From NCBI RefSeq assembly GCF_003967355.1, contig NZ_BIFH01000028.1, positions 182,611 to 246,610 of the forward strand: a stretch of 64,000 nucleotides of DNA, in the 5' to 3' direction. The translations under genes were made by a program, and so were the position numbers. Each line of letters begins with the position of its first letter. Position 1 is the first letter of the stretch. The notes beneath the pieces are model-generated. The model saw only the letters and a list, made by a program, of their open reading frames with translations, did no database searches and was not told where the DNA came from. Origin of the DNA: Embleya hyalina (GTDB taxonomy: Bacteria > Actinomycetota > Actinomycetes > Streptomycetales > Streptomycetaceae). Of this stretch, positions 1-8,614 are shown one piece after another.

Positions 1-583
1 CGGCGTGGAGGGCCACCGGCCAGGCCAGGAGGCGGGCTTGGCGGTGGGCGGCGACGATCGTCGTACCGTTGCCGACCGGGATCCACAGAGCGGCCGGAGC
101 GCCGCCCAGTTCACGGTGCAGAACCCGGACGACATGTCCGTGCCCCGCCAGGATCGCGTCCGTGCAGGGGCCGTCGACGTTGCCGTCCAGTGCCCCCGAC
201 TCGACGGCCAGCCGATGGGATTCGTCGACGGCGTCCTCGTAACCGCCGCGGACGAAACGGATGTCCGCCCCGGCGTTGGCGACGGCGGCGCCCCCGTCGC
301 CCCATCCCGCGGGCAGCACCACGGTCGACCGCAGGCCCGCCGCCGCGCACGCCGTCGCCATCGCCCGCCCGTAACTGCCGCACGAGCCCACGACGATCCG
401 GTCGTGTCCCTCGGCGACGGCCCGCGCCACGACCGCGCGGGCGGCGGGTTCCTTGTGACTGCCGGAGGCGTAACGGGACTCGTCCTTGAGGAGGACGCGG
501 ACGCCCGGCAGCACGCCGTCGGCGACGATCAGGGGGGTCAGGTACGGATCGGTGGGCGGCGCGACGGAAATCGGAGGCAACAA
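1..583 (-). CDS. Fold-type-II PLP-dependent enzyme (threonine-synthase/beta-family like), partial
   Basis: The reading frame runs from a TTG at 583 off the left edge, so 194 N-terminal codons are visible. An AAGGA sequence sits about 8 bases before this TTG, and only 12 bases separate it from the NRPS stop codon, so it should be the last visible gene of the NRPS operon. The protein shows KDESRYASGSHKEPAARA near residue 35, whose second Lys is the expected Schiff-base lysine. It is followed by GSCGSYGRA, a phosphate-binding type loop, and VVLPAG, the usual order in threonine synthase, cysteate synthase and 2,3-diaminopropionate-forming enzymes. Its place in an NRPS operon suggests that it makes or modifies an amino-acid building block by beta- or gamma-replacement. 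Exact substrate and C-terminus cannot be read here. Family placement is fairly firm; the role is inference. Confidence 0.75.
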   Translation of the reverse strand, partial: MLPPISVAPPTDPYLTPLIVADGVLPGVRVLLKDESRYASGSHKEPAARAVVARAVAEGHDRIVVGSCGSYGRAMATACAAAGLRSTVVLPAGWGDGGAAVANAGADIRFVRGGYEDAVDESHRLAVESGALDGNVDGPCTDAILAGHGHVVRVLHRELGGAPAALWIPVGNGTTIVAAHRQARLLAWPVALHA

Positions 584-595
584 GGGGGTGTTCCT

Positions 596-3500
596 TCACC
601 GGGTGCGGGCGGAGAGCAGTTCGTCGGCTTCGCGCTGCAGGTCGTCGCGCGTGCCGATCTCGGCGGGCGGTATGGCGTCGGGCAGTTCGTCCTCGATCAG
701 CCGCAGCCGGTCGTCGAACCACCCGCGCACGGCCCAGGCCAGTTGCAGGACACCGCTCAGGACGATCAGCAGGGCCAGGCCCCGTCCCGGGCCCTCGGAT
801 TCGAGCAGTGGTTGGACGAACCGTTCGGCCAGGGGCCCGACCACGAGGTAGCCCAGCGGCATCGTCAGCATCATCAGGGTGATGAACAGGGAAAGGACAC
901 GGCCCTGCAGTTCGAACCCGACCTTGCTCTGCACGATCGCGATCCAATGGCCTTCGGCGAGGGATTCGCCGAACCCCACGAGGAACATCCCGGCGACGAT
1001 CAGGGCCGGGACGGTGGAGATCCCGACCAGGATCATCGCGAAACTGCCGATGCCCATCGCGATGAGCATGCCGTGACTGCGCCGGGCGGTACCGCCCCAC
1101 AGGCCCATCAGGACGCTGCCGACGATCCCGCCGACACCGCCGGCGCCCAGCGCCAGACCCAACACCGAATCCGACTGCTCGGCCAGCAACATCGGCGTGA
1201 TGACGGCGAAACCCAGGGTGTAGAAGACGTGGTCGACGACGAAGAACCGAAGTGCCGCGCGCAGGCCGGGCCGACGGGTGATGTAGCGCCAGCCGTTGCG
1301 GATCTCCGCGCCGAAGGTCTCCTCGCGTACCCGGAACATGAGGTTCGGGAAGCGCACGAGAAGCAGTGTGAGCGCCCCGATCGCGAAGGTGCCCGTGTCG
1401 ACGAGGAGCACGCCGTCGATGCCGATCGGGTCGATCAGCGCGGCACCGAGCATGGGTGAGAACACCAGCCCGACGCCGACGCCGAGTTGCCCGATCCCGG
1501 CGGCGTGGCCGAGGTAGCGCTTGGGCACGAGCTGCGCGACCGCCGCGAGGTAGGCCGGTCGTTGGAACGCCCCGGCCACCGACGTCACCGACACCACCAG
1601 GTAGACGTGCCACAGGTACAGGCCGTCGCCGTGCATCAGGACGACCAGGGCCGCCATCGAGAGCCCGGCGGTGGTGTCGCTCGCCAGCATCACCTTGCGG
1701 CGATCCCACCGGTCGGCGACGGCCCCGGCGACCGGCCCCACGAGGATGCCGGGGAGCAGCCCGATCGCGCTCACCACCGCGAAGGAGGTGAGCGAGCCGG
1801 TGCGGTCGAGCACCCAGATGCTCAGCACCAGTGTGCTCAGCCCGCTGCCCATCATCGACAGGAGTTGGCCCAGCGCGACCAGCGCGAACTTCCGCAGATC
1901 GGGCGCGGTCCCCGCGGTCGGGCCGGATACCTCGGCGGGGAACCGCACGGTCGGCGATGTGGACGGCCGCACGGTCGACTCGGTGTTCGGCGAGTCCGTC
2001 GACCGCCGCGCGCCGGAGTCGACCCCGGCCACCAAAGCCTCCGCGAGCGGTACCGCATGGCTCTTGAGGAAGAAGTGCCCCGCACGCGGCAGCACCACCA
2101 GACCCAGGTCGCCCTCGGTGAAGTGCCGCCATTCCCGGTGGCGTTCCTGATAGTGCTCGGTGACCCGGTCCCGGGCGCCGACGACCGTGATCACCGGAGC
2201 CCGCAGCGGACGGTACGTCCGCCGGTACGCGGCCGTGAAGTACTCCTCGGCGTCGCGCGCGTCGTGCCGGACGTTGCGGAGTACGAAGGCCTCCTGCTCG
2301 TCGTCGTCGAGGTCGGTGAAACCGCCGCGCGCGCGGAGGTAGGCCAGGTATTCACGATCGGACGTGAAACGATCCACCGGCACGTGCCGGTAGATCCAGT
2401 CGAAGAACCGTCCCGGCAGCCGGGCGGTCGGGAATCCCGCCCCGAGCGCGACCCCGGCCAGCACTACGCCCGCCGCCTCGGCGCGCCGTGCCACCTCCAC
2501 CGTGAGTGCGACGCCGAGGCAGTGTCCGTACAGCAGGACCGGGCCCTCGATCTCCCGCATTTCGTCGACGATGCGATCGGAGACGACGGCGATCGGCTCC
2601 AGCTCCTCGTCCGGCCTGGACCGGTCGTGGCCCGGCAACTCCACCGCCATCAGCGCCCAGTTCGCCGGAAGCGCGTCGGCGAGCGGCTGATAGGCGACGG
2701 CGCTGCCCCCGGAGTAGGGCACCGCGACGACGGTGTGCCCGCCGGTCGCCGGTTCGGCGTCCGTGGCGGTGAGCCGTTGCAGCAGCCGCTGTTCGGCCGG
2801 GTCCGCCTCCGACCGCGCGTCGAGATGCGCGGCCAGGCGGCGGATGGTGGCGTAGCGGTAGAACTCGACCAGACTGGGCGCCGGTTCGACGCGCCGGACG
2901 ACCCGCAGGGCCGAGAAGGAATCGCCGCCGAGGTCGAAGAAGCCGTCGTCGATACCGGGTTCGGGAATCCCGAGAACCTCCGCCCAGATCGCCGCGATCC
3001 GCTTCTCGGTATCGGTCCGCGCGAGCGTCACGGCGGACTCGGGCCCGGCGCCGGTCGGGGCGGGCAGTGCGCGCCGGTCCAGTTTCCCGTTCGGCGTCGA
3101 CGGAAGCGCGGGCAGCGTGACGATCCGGGTGGGAACCATGTGCGCGGGCAGACCCGCGGCGAGTGTCTCGCGGTAGGCGGCCTCGTCGGCGTCCACCCCG
3201 TCGCGGGTCACCACGTAGCCGACGAGCCGACCGATGCCGCCGGGCGACGCGTGCACGGCCACGGCGCAGGCCGCCACCTGCTCCAGCGTGCCGAGCCGGG
3301 CCTCGATCTCGCCGAGCTCGATCCGGTACCCGTTGATCTTGACCTGGTCGTCGAGCCTGCCGAGGAAGTCGACCGTGCCGTCGAGGTGGAACCGGGCCGA
3401 GTCGCCGGTGCGGTACATCCGGGCGCCGGGCGCGGCGACGAACGGATCCGACACGAATCGCTCGGCGGTCAGTTCGGGCCGGTCGTGGTAGCCGGGTACG

Positions 3501-6500
3501 ACGCCGAGCCCACCCAGATACAACTCGCCGACCACGCCCGCGGGAACCGGGCGGCGGTGCGCGTCGAGGACGTAGACCCGGTTGTTCGGGAAGGGCCGTC
3601 CGATCGGCAACGGCGCGTCGTCGGCGAGGTGTTCGACCGAACCCTCGAAGAGCACGTTGTCGACGGTGGCCTCGGTGACGCCGTACGAATTGACGACGCG
3701 GTTGCCCGGCCCGACGAGGCGTCTCGCCAGCGCGTACTCCTTGACGTGCCACTTCTCGCCACCGCCGATCAGCAGGCGGACGAACGACAGGTCCGTCCCG
3801 CCGCGTTCGGTGTGGTCGAGGAGCGCGCGCAGCACCGCGGGTACGAGTTCGGTGCAGGCGACGTGCTCGGACTTCATCAGCGCGTGGAGATCGGCCGGGT
3901 CGAGCAGGGTCTCGCGCGGGGCGACCACCAGTCGACCGCCGCTGAGATGGGCCCGGAGCGTCTCGCCCACGAACATGTCGAAGGAGAAGCTGGCCGCCTG
4001 CAGGTAGGTCCACTCCGGCCGCAGCCGGTACGCCTGCCGCCACATGCCGGCGGCGTGCACGAGGTTGCCGTGGGTGACCACGACTCCCTTGGGCCGGCCG
4101 GTGGATCCCGAGGTGTAGATGACATAGGCGGGATCGTCGGCCGAGTTGCACAGGGGTGGATCGCCGTCGTCCTCGGGTAGCCCCTCGAGAAGCGCCTCGG
4201 GCAGCCCTTCGGCGAGGTAGTCCCGATCGACCACGACCGTCGCCCCGCTGTCGGCCAGCATGTACTCCAGCCGGTCGCTCGGGTACGCCGGATCCAACGG
4301 CACGTAGGCGCCGCCCGACTTGAGCACCGCCCACATCGCGGTGAAGAGTTCGACGCCGCGATCCAGGTTGATCGCCACCCGGTCGCCCGGCCGAACCCCC
4401 TCCCGACGCAGTCTCCGAGCGAGCCGATTCGCCCGACGGTTCAGGTCCCCGTAGCCCAGGGTGTCGCCGCCGACCGTGAGCGCGGGCGCGTCGGGCGTGG
4501 CCGCGGCGTGGCGTTCGAACAGCTGGTGTACGGCGGTGGCATCCGGTATCGGGGCGACGATGTCGTTCCAGTCGTCCACGATGCGGCGCTGCTCGTCGTC
4601 GGTGAGCATCGGCAGCCGGGTGACCGGCGTGCGCGCCCCGTCGCCCACCGCGCCGCCCCCGGTCTCACCGATCGCCGCGTCGAGCAGCGTCAGCAAGTGG
4701 TCCACGACGGCCTCGACGCGTGCGCCGTCGAAGAGTTCGGCGGCATAGTCCGCGTTCAGCACCGCGCCGTCGGCGGGAAAGTCGATCCCGATCGCGAGGT
4801 CGACCATGGTCGCGGCCGGAGCCAACTCGCCTGCGTAACACAGGAGTTCGTCATTCGTTGGCGGCGTGTTGTGCACGGTCAGCAGCACCGGGCTCAGTCG
4901 CTTGGCCGCGCCGGGCCGCGCCAACGCGTCCACCAGATCCGGCAGCGCGAGCCGCCCGTGGTCGAGGTCGCGCAAAACCGCGTCCCGTACCCGTGCGACG
5001 AGTTCGGCGAACGACGGATCGCCGGACACATCGCCGCGCAGCGGCAGCACGTTCAACGCGGGCCCGATCAACGAGGCCGACTCGGCGGTCGACCGCCCGG
5101 CGACCGGTGCGAGCACGGTGACGTCGGTGCGCCCGGTGTACCGGTGCAGCACGACCTGGAGCCCGGCCAAAACCACCATGAACAGGCTCGCCCGCTGTTC
5201 GCCGGCGTAGGTACGCAGCCGGTCCAGCAGGTCGGGATCGAGGGGACGGCTGATGCGGGCGGCGGCGTACGAGGGCGCGGCCGGGCGCGGGCGGTCGGTG
5301 GGCAGTTCCGCGTCGAGGTCGGCGCCGTCGAACCGCTGCCGCCAGTACGAGACGAGTGCCGCGTCGCCCTTCGCGTCGGCGGCACGTGCGGCGAGATCGG
5401 GCGCGGGCGCGGCCGGCGGCAGCCCGGCGCCGGTGATCGGATCCGCACCTTCGCGCACGGCCCGGTACAGGGCCGCGAGTTCCTGCCCCAGCACACCCGC
5501 CGACCAACCGTCGAAGGCGAGGTGATGCACGATCACCACGAGCATGTCGCCGTTCAGGAAGGCGTGTGCGACCGGGCCGTGCCGGAAGTCGATGCCCGCC
5601 CGATCCGGCTCGCCCAGCGTCAACGGGATCTCCGCCGCGGGGGTGACGACCAGGCTCGGCTCGGTGCCGTCGTCGGGAAAGCGTGCCCGCAACAACGGGT
5701 GCCTGCGGGCCAGTTCCGCGAGCGCGGTGGTCAATGCCGGGACATCCACCGGCTCTGCCCAGCGGTAGCGAATTCCCAGCGTGTACACGGGCAGATCGGC
5801 ACACAGCTGCTCGGCGATCCAGTAGTCGCGCTGCATCGGACTCAGCCGGTGCGCGACCCCCTCGGCCAGTGTCGCGACGGGAGGCTCGGCTGCCGCGCCC
5901 TTCGCACCGTCGATCAGCCCCGCGAGCGCGCCGACGGTCGGATCCGCGTACCACCGGGTGAGCGTCAACTCCGCCCCATGCCGCAACCGCAGGGCCGCGA
6001 TCAGCCGCACGGCGTCCAGGGAGTCTCCACCAAGGGCAAGGAAATCATCGGCCGCACCCGTCACGGGGACGCCGAGAATCTCGCCCATCAGCGCGCCCGC
6101 GCTCCGCTCGGCCGCCGTGCCGGCGACGTCCGGAGCGTCCTGTCGCGGCGAGGGCACCGTCGCCGCGAGGGCCGCCTTGTCGATCTTCCCCTGCGGATTC
6201 AGCGGAAACCGGCGATGCCCGATCAGCGCGGCGGGGACGAGATGGGCGGGTACCAACGCGGCGAGCGCGGCCCGTACCGCCGTCAGATCGGTCGTGGCCT
6301 CGGTGACGACATGCCCGATCAGCTTGGCGCGGCCGGTGTGCTCGTCGACCAGGACCACCGCGTCGGTGACGTCGTCGAGCGTGCGCAGCGTCGCCTCGAC
6401 CTCCGCCGGCTCCACCCGGTGTCCCCGGATCTTCACCTGGTCGTCGAGCCGCCCCAGGAACTCCAACTGCCCGTCGGCGGAGCGACGCACACGATCGCCG

Positions 6501-7573
6501 GTGCGGTATTCGCGGCCGTGGCCCGGCGTCGTGACGAACCGCTCGGCGGTCAACTCGGGGCGGTTCAGGTAGCCGTCGACCACGCCGATGCCGCCGATCA
6601 GCAGCTCGTCGTCGGCGCCGATCCGGCAGTTCACGCCCGGGTGCGGGAGGCCGATCGGGACCACGTCCCCCGACCACTCGCTCACGTCCGCGGCCGTGGC
6701 GCCCACGGTGGTCTCGGTGGGGCCGTACGTGTTGAACAGCCGCGCGGCGCCGCCCACCGCGGCCTGCCAGTGGCGTACCGCGTCGGGTCGCGCGGTCTCG
6801 CCACCGATGATCACGCACCGCACGGCGGCCGGGACCTTGGTTTCGCCCCGATCCAGTGCCTCGACCAATTGGTGCCAGTACGCGGTCGGCAGGTCCAGGA
6901 CGGTGATCCCGAGCGCGTCACAACGCTCGAAGAACAGGTCCGGCCCGCTGATCATGTCGTCGTCGCGCAGGACCAGGGTGGCGCCCCGGAGCAGCGGGCA
7001 GAAGATCTCCTCGACACTGGTATCGAAGCTCAACGACGCGAACTGCAGAATCCGGTCGCCCGCCGCGAAGCCGAACCGATCGGCGAACACGGCCGTGAAG
7101 TCCCGGAGTTGCCGACGCCCGACCAGGACACCCTTGGGTCGACCCGTCGAACCGGAGGTGAAGATGACGTACGCGGGATCCCGTCGGCGCACGCTCTCGT
7201 CCAGCGTCAGCACACCGTCGGTGGTGATCAGCGCGCGCGGCCGGGTCTCCTCGATCATCAGGTCCAGGCGGGCCGCCGGATAGACCGGGTCGAGGGGTAC
7301 GTACCCGGCCCCGGCGCGCAGCACCGCCAGGATCGCCACGATGGCGTCCCGGCCGCGCGGCAGCCGGATCCCGACGAGGTCGCCCGGTCGTACGCCCGCG
7401 TCCGCCAGGCGGTCCGCCAGTTCGGCGACCAGGTCGAACAGGGTCGCGTAGTCCAGTTCGCCGTGCGCGTCGGCCAGTGCCGGCGCGTGCGGCGTCCGGG
7501 CGGCCTGCGCGGCCAGGGACGACCAGACGTCGCCGTCGACGCCGGCGGGCGACATGTCGTGGGTGCGGATCAC
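596..7573 (-). CDS. Two-module NRPS (A-T-C-A-T-TE) fused to an MFS transporter
   Basis: About 2,325 residues. Order by eye: adenylation 1 (1-490), carrier 1 (LGGDS near 513), condensation (570-1000, HHLAFDG), adenylation 2 (1005-1500, YTSGSTGRPKG), carrier 2 (LGGDS near 1549), thioesterase (1620-1850), then a linker and a 12-helix-like MFS domain (about 1900-2310) ending in a basic/acidic tail. The thioesterase nucleophile motif is GHCLG, with Cys1685 in place of Ser; GARD and GHFF supply Asp and His. Pocket residues aligned by eye to GrsA numbering are D235 T236 E239 A278 I299 G301 T322 V330 G331 (A1) and D M G A I G S V D (A2). Module 1 has no condensation domain, so it should start a dipeptide. 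The GTG at 7573 has GAGGAG six bases upstream; a GTG at 7594 overlapping the previous stop is the alternative. The fused MFS part suggests export coupled to synthesis. Confidence 0.92.
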   Translation of the reverse strand: MIRTHDMSPAGVDGDVWSSLAAQAARTPHAPALADAHGELDYATLFDLVAELADRLADAGVRPGDLVGIRLPRGRDAIVAILAVLRAGAGYVPLDPVYPAARLDLMIEETRPRALITTDGVLTLDESVRRRDPAYVIFTSGSTGRPKGVLVGRRQLRDFTAVFADRFGFAAGDRILQFASLSFDTSVEEIFCPLLRGATLVLRDDDMISGPDLFFERCDALGITVLDLPTAYWHQLVEALDRGETKVPAAVRCVIIGGETARPDAVRHWQAAVGGAARLFNTYGPTETTVGATAADVSEWSGDVVPIGLPHPGVNCRIGADDELLIGGIGVVDGYLNRPELTAERFVTTPGHGREYRTGDRVRRSADGQLEFLGRLDDQVKIRGHRVEPAEVEATLRTLDDVTDAVVLVDEHTGRAKLIGHVVTEATTDLTAVRAALAALVPAHLVPAALIGHRRFPLNPQGKIDKAALAATVPSPRQDAPDVAGTAAERSAGALMGEILGVPVTGAADDFLALGGDSLDAVRLIAALRLRHGAELTLTRWYADPTVGALAGLIDGAKGAAAEPPVATLAEGVAHRLSPMQRDYWIAEQLCADLPVYTLGIRYRWAEPVDVPALTTALAELARRHPLLRARFPDDGTEPSLVVTPAAEIPLTLGEPDRAGIDFRHGPVAHAFLNGDMLVVIVHHLAFDGWSAGVLGQELAALYRAVREGADPITGAGLPPAAPAPDLAARAADAKGDAALVSYWRQRFDGADLDAELPTDRPRPAAPSYAAARISRPLDPDLLDRLRTYAGEQRASLFMVVLAGLQVVLHRYTGRTDVTVLAPVAGRSTAESASLIGPALNVLPLRGDVSGDPSFAELVARVRDAVLRDLDHGRLALPDLVDALARPGAAKRLSPVLLTVHNTPPTNDELLCYAGELAPAATMVDLAIGIDFPADGAVLNADYAAELFDGARVEAVVDHLLTLLDAAIGETGGGAVGDGARTPVTRLPMLTDDEQRRIVDDWNDIVAPIPDATAVHQLFERHAAATPDAPALTVGGDTLGYGDLNRRANRLARRLRREGVRPGDRVAINLDRGVELFTAMWAVLKSGGAYVPLDPAYPSDRLEYMLADSGATVVVDRDYLAEGLPEALLEGLPEDDGDPPLCNSADDPAYVIYTSGSTGRPKGVVVTHGNLVHAAGMWRQAYRLRPEWTYLQAASFSFDMFVGETLRAHLSGGRLVVAPRETLLDPADLHALMKSEHVACTELVPAVLRALLDHTERGGTDLSFVRLLIGGGEKWHVKEYALARRLVGPGNRVVNSYGVTEATVDNVLFEGSVEHLADDAPLPIGRPFPNNRVYVLDAHRRPVPAGVVGELYLGGLGVVPGYHDRPELTAERFVSDPFVAAPGARMYRTGDSARFHLDGTVDFLGRLDDQVKINGYRIELGEIEARLGTLEQVAACAVAVHASPGGIGRLVGYVVTRDGVDADEAAYRETLAAGLPAHMVPTRIVTLPALPSTPNGKLDRRALPAPTGAGPESAVTLARTDTEKRIAAIWAEVLGIPEPGIDDGFFDLGGDSFSALRVVRRVEPAPSLVEFYRYATIRRLAAHLDARSEADPAEQRLLQRLTATDAEPATGGHTVVAVPYSGGSAVAYQPLADALPANWALMAVELPGHDRSRPDEELEPIAVVSDRIVDEMREIEGPVLLYGHCLGVALTVEVARRAEAAGVVLAGVALGAGFPTARLPGRFFDWIYRHVPVDRFTSDREYLAYLRARGGFTDLDDDEQEAFVLRNVRHDARDAEEYFTAAYRRTYRPLRAPVITVVGARDRVTEHYQERHREWRHFTEGDLGLVVLPRAGHFFLKSHAVPLAEALVAGVDSGARRSTDSPNTESTVRPSTSPTVRFPAEVSGPTAGTAPDLRKFALVALGQLLSMMGSGLSTLVLSIWVLDRTGSLTSFAVVSAIGLLPGILVGPVAGAVADRWDRRKVMLASDTTAGLSMAALVVLMHGDGLYLWHVYLVVSVTSVAGAFQRPAYLAAVAQLVPKRYLGHAAGIGQLGVGVGLVFSPMLGAALIDPIGIDGVLLVDTGTFAIGALTLLLVRFPNLMFRVREETFGAEIRNGWRYITRRPGLRAALRFFVVDHVFYTLGFAVITPMLLAEQSDSVLGLALGAGGVGGIVGSVLMGLWGGTARRSHGMLIAMGIGSFAMILVGISTVPALIVAGMFLVGFGESLAEGHWIAIVQSKVGFELQGRVLSLFITLMMLTMPLGYLVVGPLAERFVQPLLESEGPGRGLALLIVLSGVLQLAWAVRGWFDDRLRLIEDELPDAIPPAEIGTRDDLQREADELLSARTR

Positions 7574-7590
7574 CCGGATCTCCTCGGTGC

Positions 7591-8601
7591 TCACATCGAC
7601 CAGTGCGTCGGTTGCCGGTCCCAGCGGTGGGCGCGCAGGGCTTCCAGCAACTCCGCCGGCAGCGGCGCCGATCCGGACACGCGCAGGTTCGAGCGCACGT
7701 GCTCGGGGCGGCGCATGCCCGGGATGACCACGGAGACGGCGGGGTGGTGCAGCGCGAAGCGCAGCGCCAGTTCCGGCAGGGTTTCGCCGGCGGGGACGAG
7801 GCCGCGCAGCGCGTCGACACGTTCGACGGTGGGCGGCAGGTTCTCCGGTCCGAAGTAGACGGCCCGCCAGTCCTCGGGCGGGAACACGGTGTCGGCGCTC
7901 AGGTTCCCGGTCAGCGAACCCTCGTCGAAGGGCACCCGGGCGATGATCGCGATGTCCTCCTCGATCGCGCGGGAGAACAACTCGTCCTCGGGGGCCTGGT
8001 CGAAGACGTTGTAGATGACCTGGATCGCGTCGACCAGCCCGGTGTCGAGCGCGGCGAAGCAGTTCGTCGGCTCCCAGCGGTTGACGCTGATGCCGAACCC
8101 GTCGATCAGATCCTGGTCCTTGAGCAGCGTGACGGCCTTCTGCCAGGCGGGATCCGCGGCCCAGCGGTCCTCCCAGACGTGGAGCTGGAGAAGGTCGATC
8201 CTGTCGACGCCGAGGTTGTCCAGGCTGCGTCGCGTGTAGTCGAGGATGTGATCGAGGGGGAAGACGTCCTCGAGGGTGTCCTGCGGGCGCGGGGGCCATT
8301 CGCGGTTGAGCGGGGGAACCTTGGTGGCCAGTCGGATCCCGGAGTCGGGGCGGCGCTCGCGCAGTTCGCCGAGCAGTTCCTCGGACTTGCCGCGTCCGTA
8401 GGCCCAGGCCGTGTCGAAGAAGGTACAGCCCATGTCCACGGCCAGATCGAGGGCGTCCGGGGCGATGTCGTAGTCCCAGCCGGTGAATCCGCCCGGACCG
8501 CCGCCGATTCCCCACATGCCGTAGCCGACCTCGCCGACCCTCCAGCCGAGCCGTCCCATGGTGCGCCGGCGCATCGGCGTCTGTTGCTCGTTGACGACCA
8601 T
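7591..8601 (-). CDS. Aldo/keto reductase
   Basis: A 336-residue NAD(P)H-dependent aldo/keto reductase. The expected catalytic Asp and Tyr are in FDTAWAYG (about residues 54-61), Lys is in ATKVPP and His in LLQLHVWED; the C-terminal part, with SVVIPGMRRPEHV, is the usual cofactor-binding end. The ATG at 8601 is preceded by GAGGAG at the right distance. It lies 13 bases after the adenylation-reductase gene and just before the NRPS, all on one strand. The natural reading is that it reduces an aldehyde, either the one released by the upstream reductase domain or one on a peptide intermediate. A separate role in making a precursor is possible. Family is sure; the substrate is inferred from position. 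Confidence 0.9.
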   Translation of the reverse strand: MVVNEQQTPMRRRTMGRLGWRVGEVGYGMWGIGGGPGGFTGWDYDIAPDALDLAVDMGCTFFDTAWAYGRGKSEELLGELRERRPDSGIRLATKVPPLNREWPPRPQDTLEDVFPLDHILDYTRRSLDNLGVDRIDLLQLHVWEDRWAADPAWQKAVTLLKDQDLIDGFGISVNRWEPTNCFAALDTGLVDAIQVIYNVFDQAPEDELFSRAIEEDIAIIARVPFDEGSLTGNLSADTVFPPEDWRAVYFGPENLPPTVERVDALRGLVPAGETLPELALRFALHHPAVSVVIPGMRRPEHVRSNLRVSGSAPLPAELLEALRAHRWDRQPTHWSM

Positions 8602-8614
8602 CGGTCGCTCCTCG

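Noticed and set aside
5..1459. Long plus-strand open frames opposite the NRPS (also 1487-4180 and 4508-7858)
   Set aside because: They are antisense shadows of the NRPS caused by high GC; they have no domain, odd Arg/Gln/His-rich composition and no ribosome sites.
7594..8515. Extension of the NRPS frame upstream to 8515
   Set aside because: This part runs antisense-like through the aldo/keto reductase in another frame and is Arg-rich without homology; the GTG at 7573 has a proper ribosome site.
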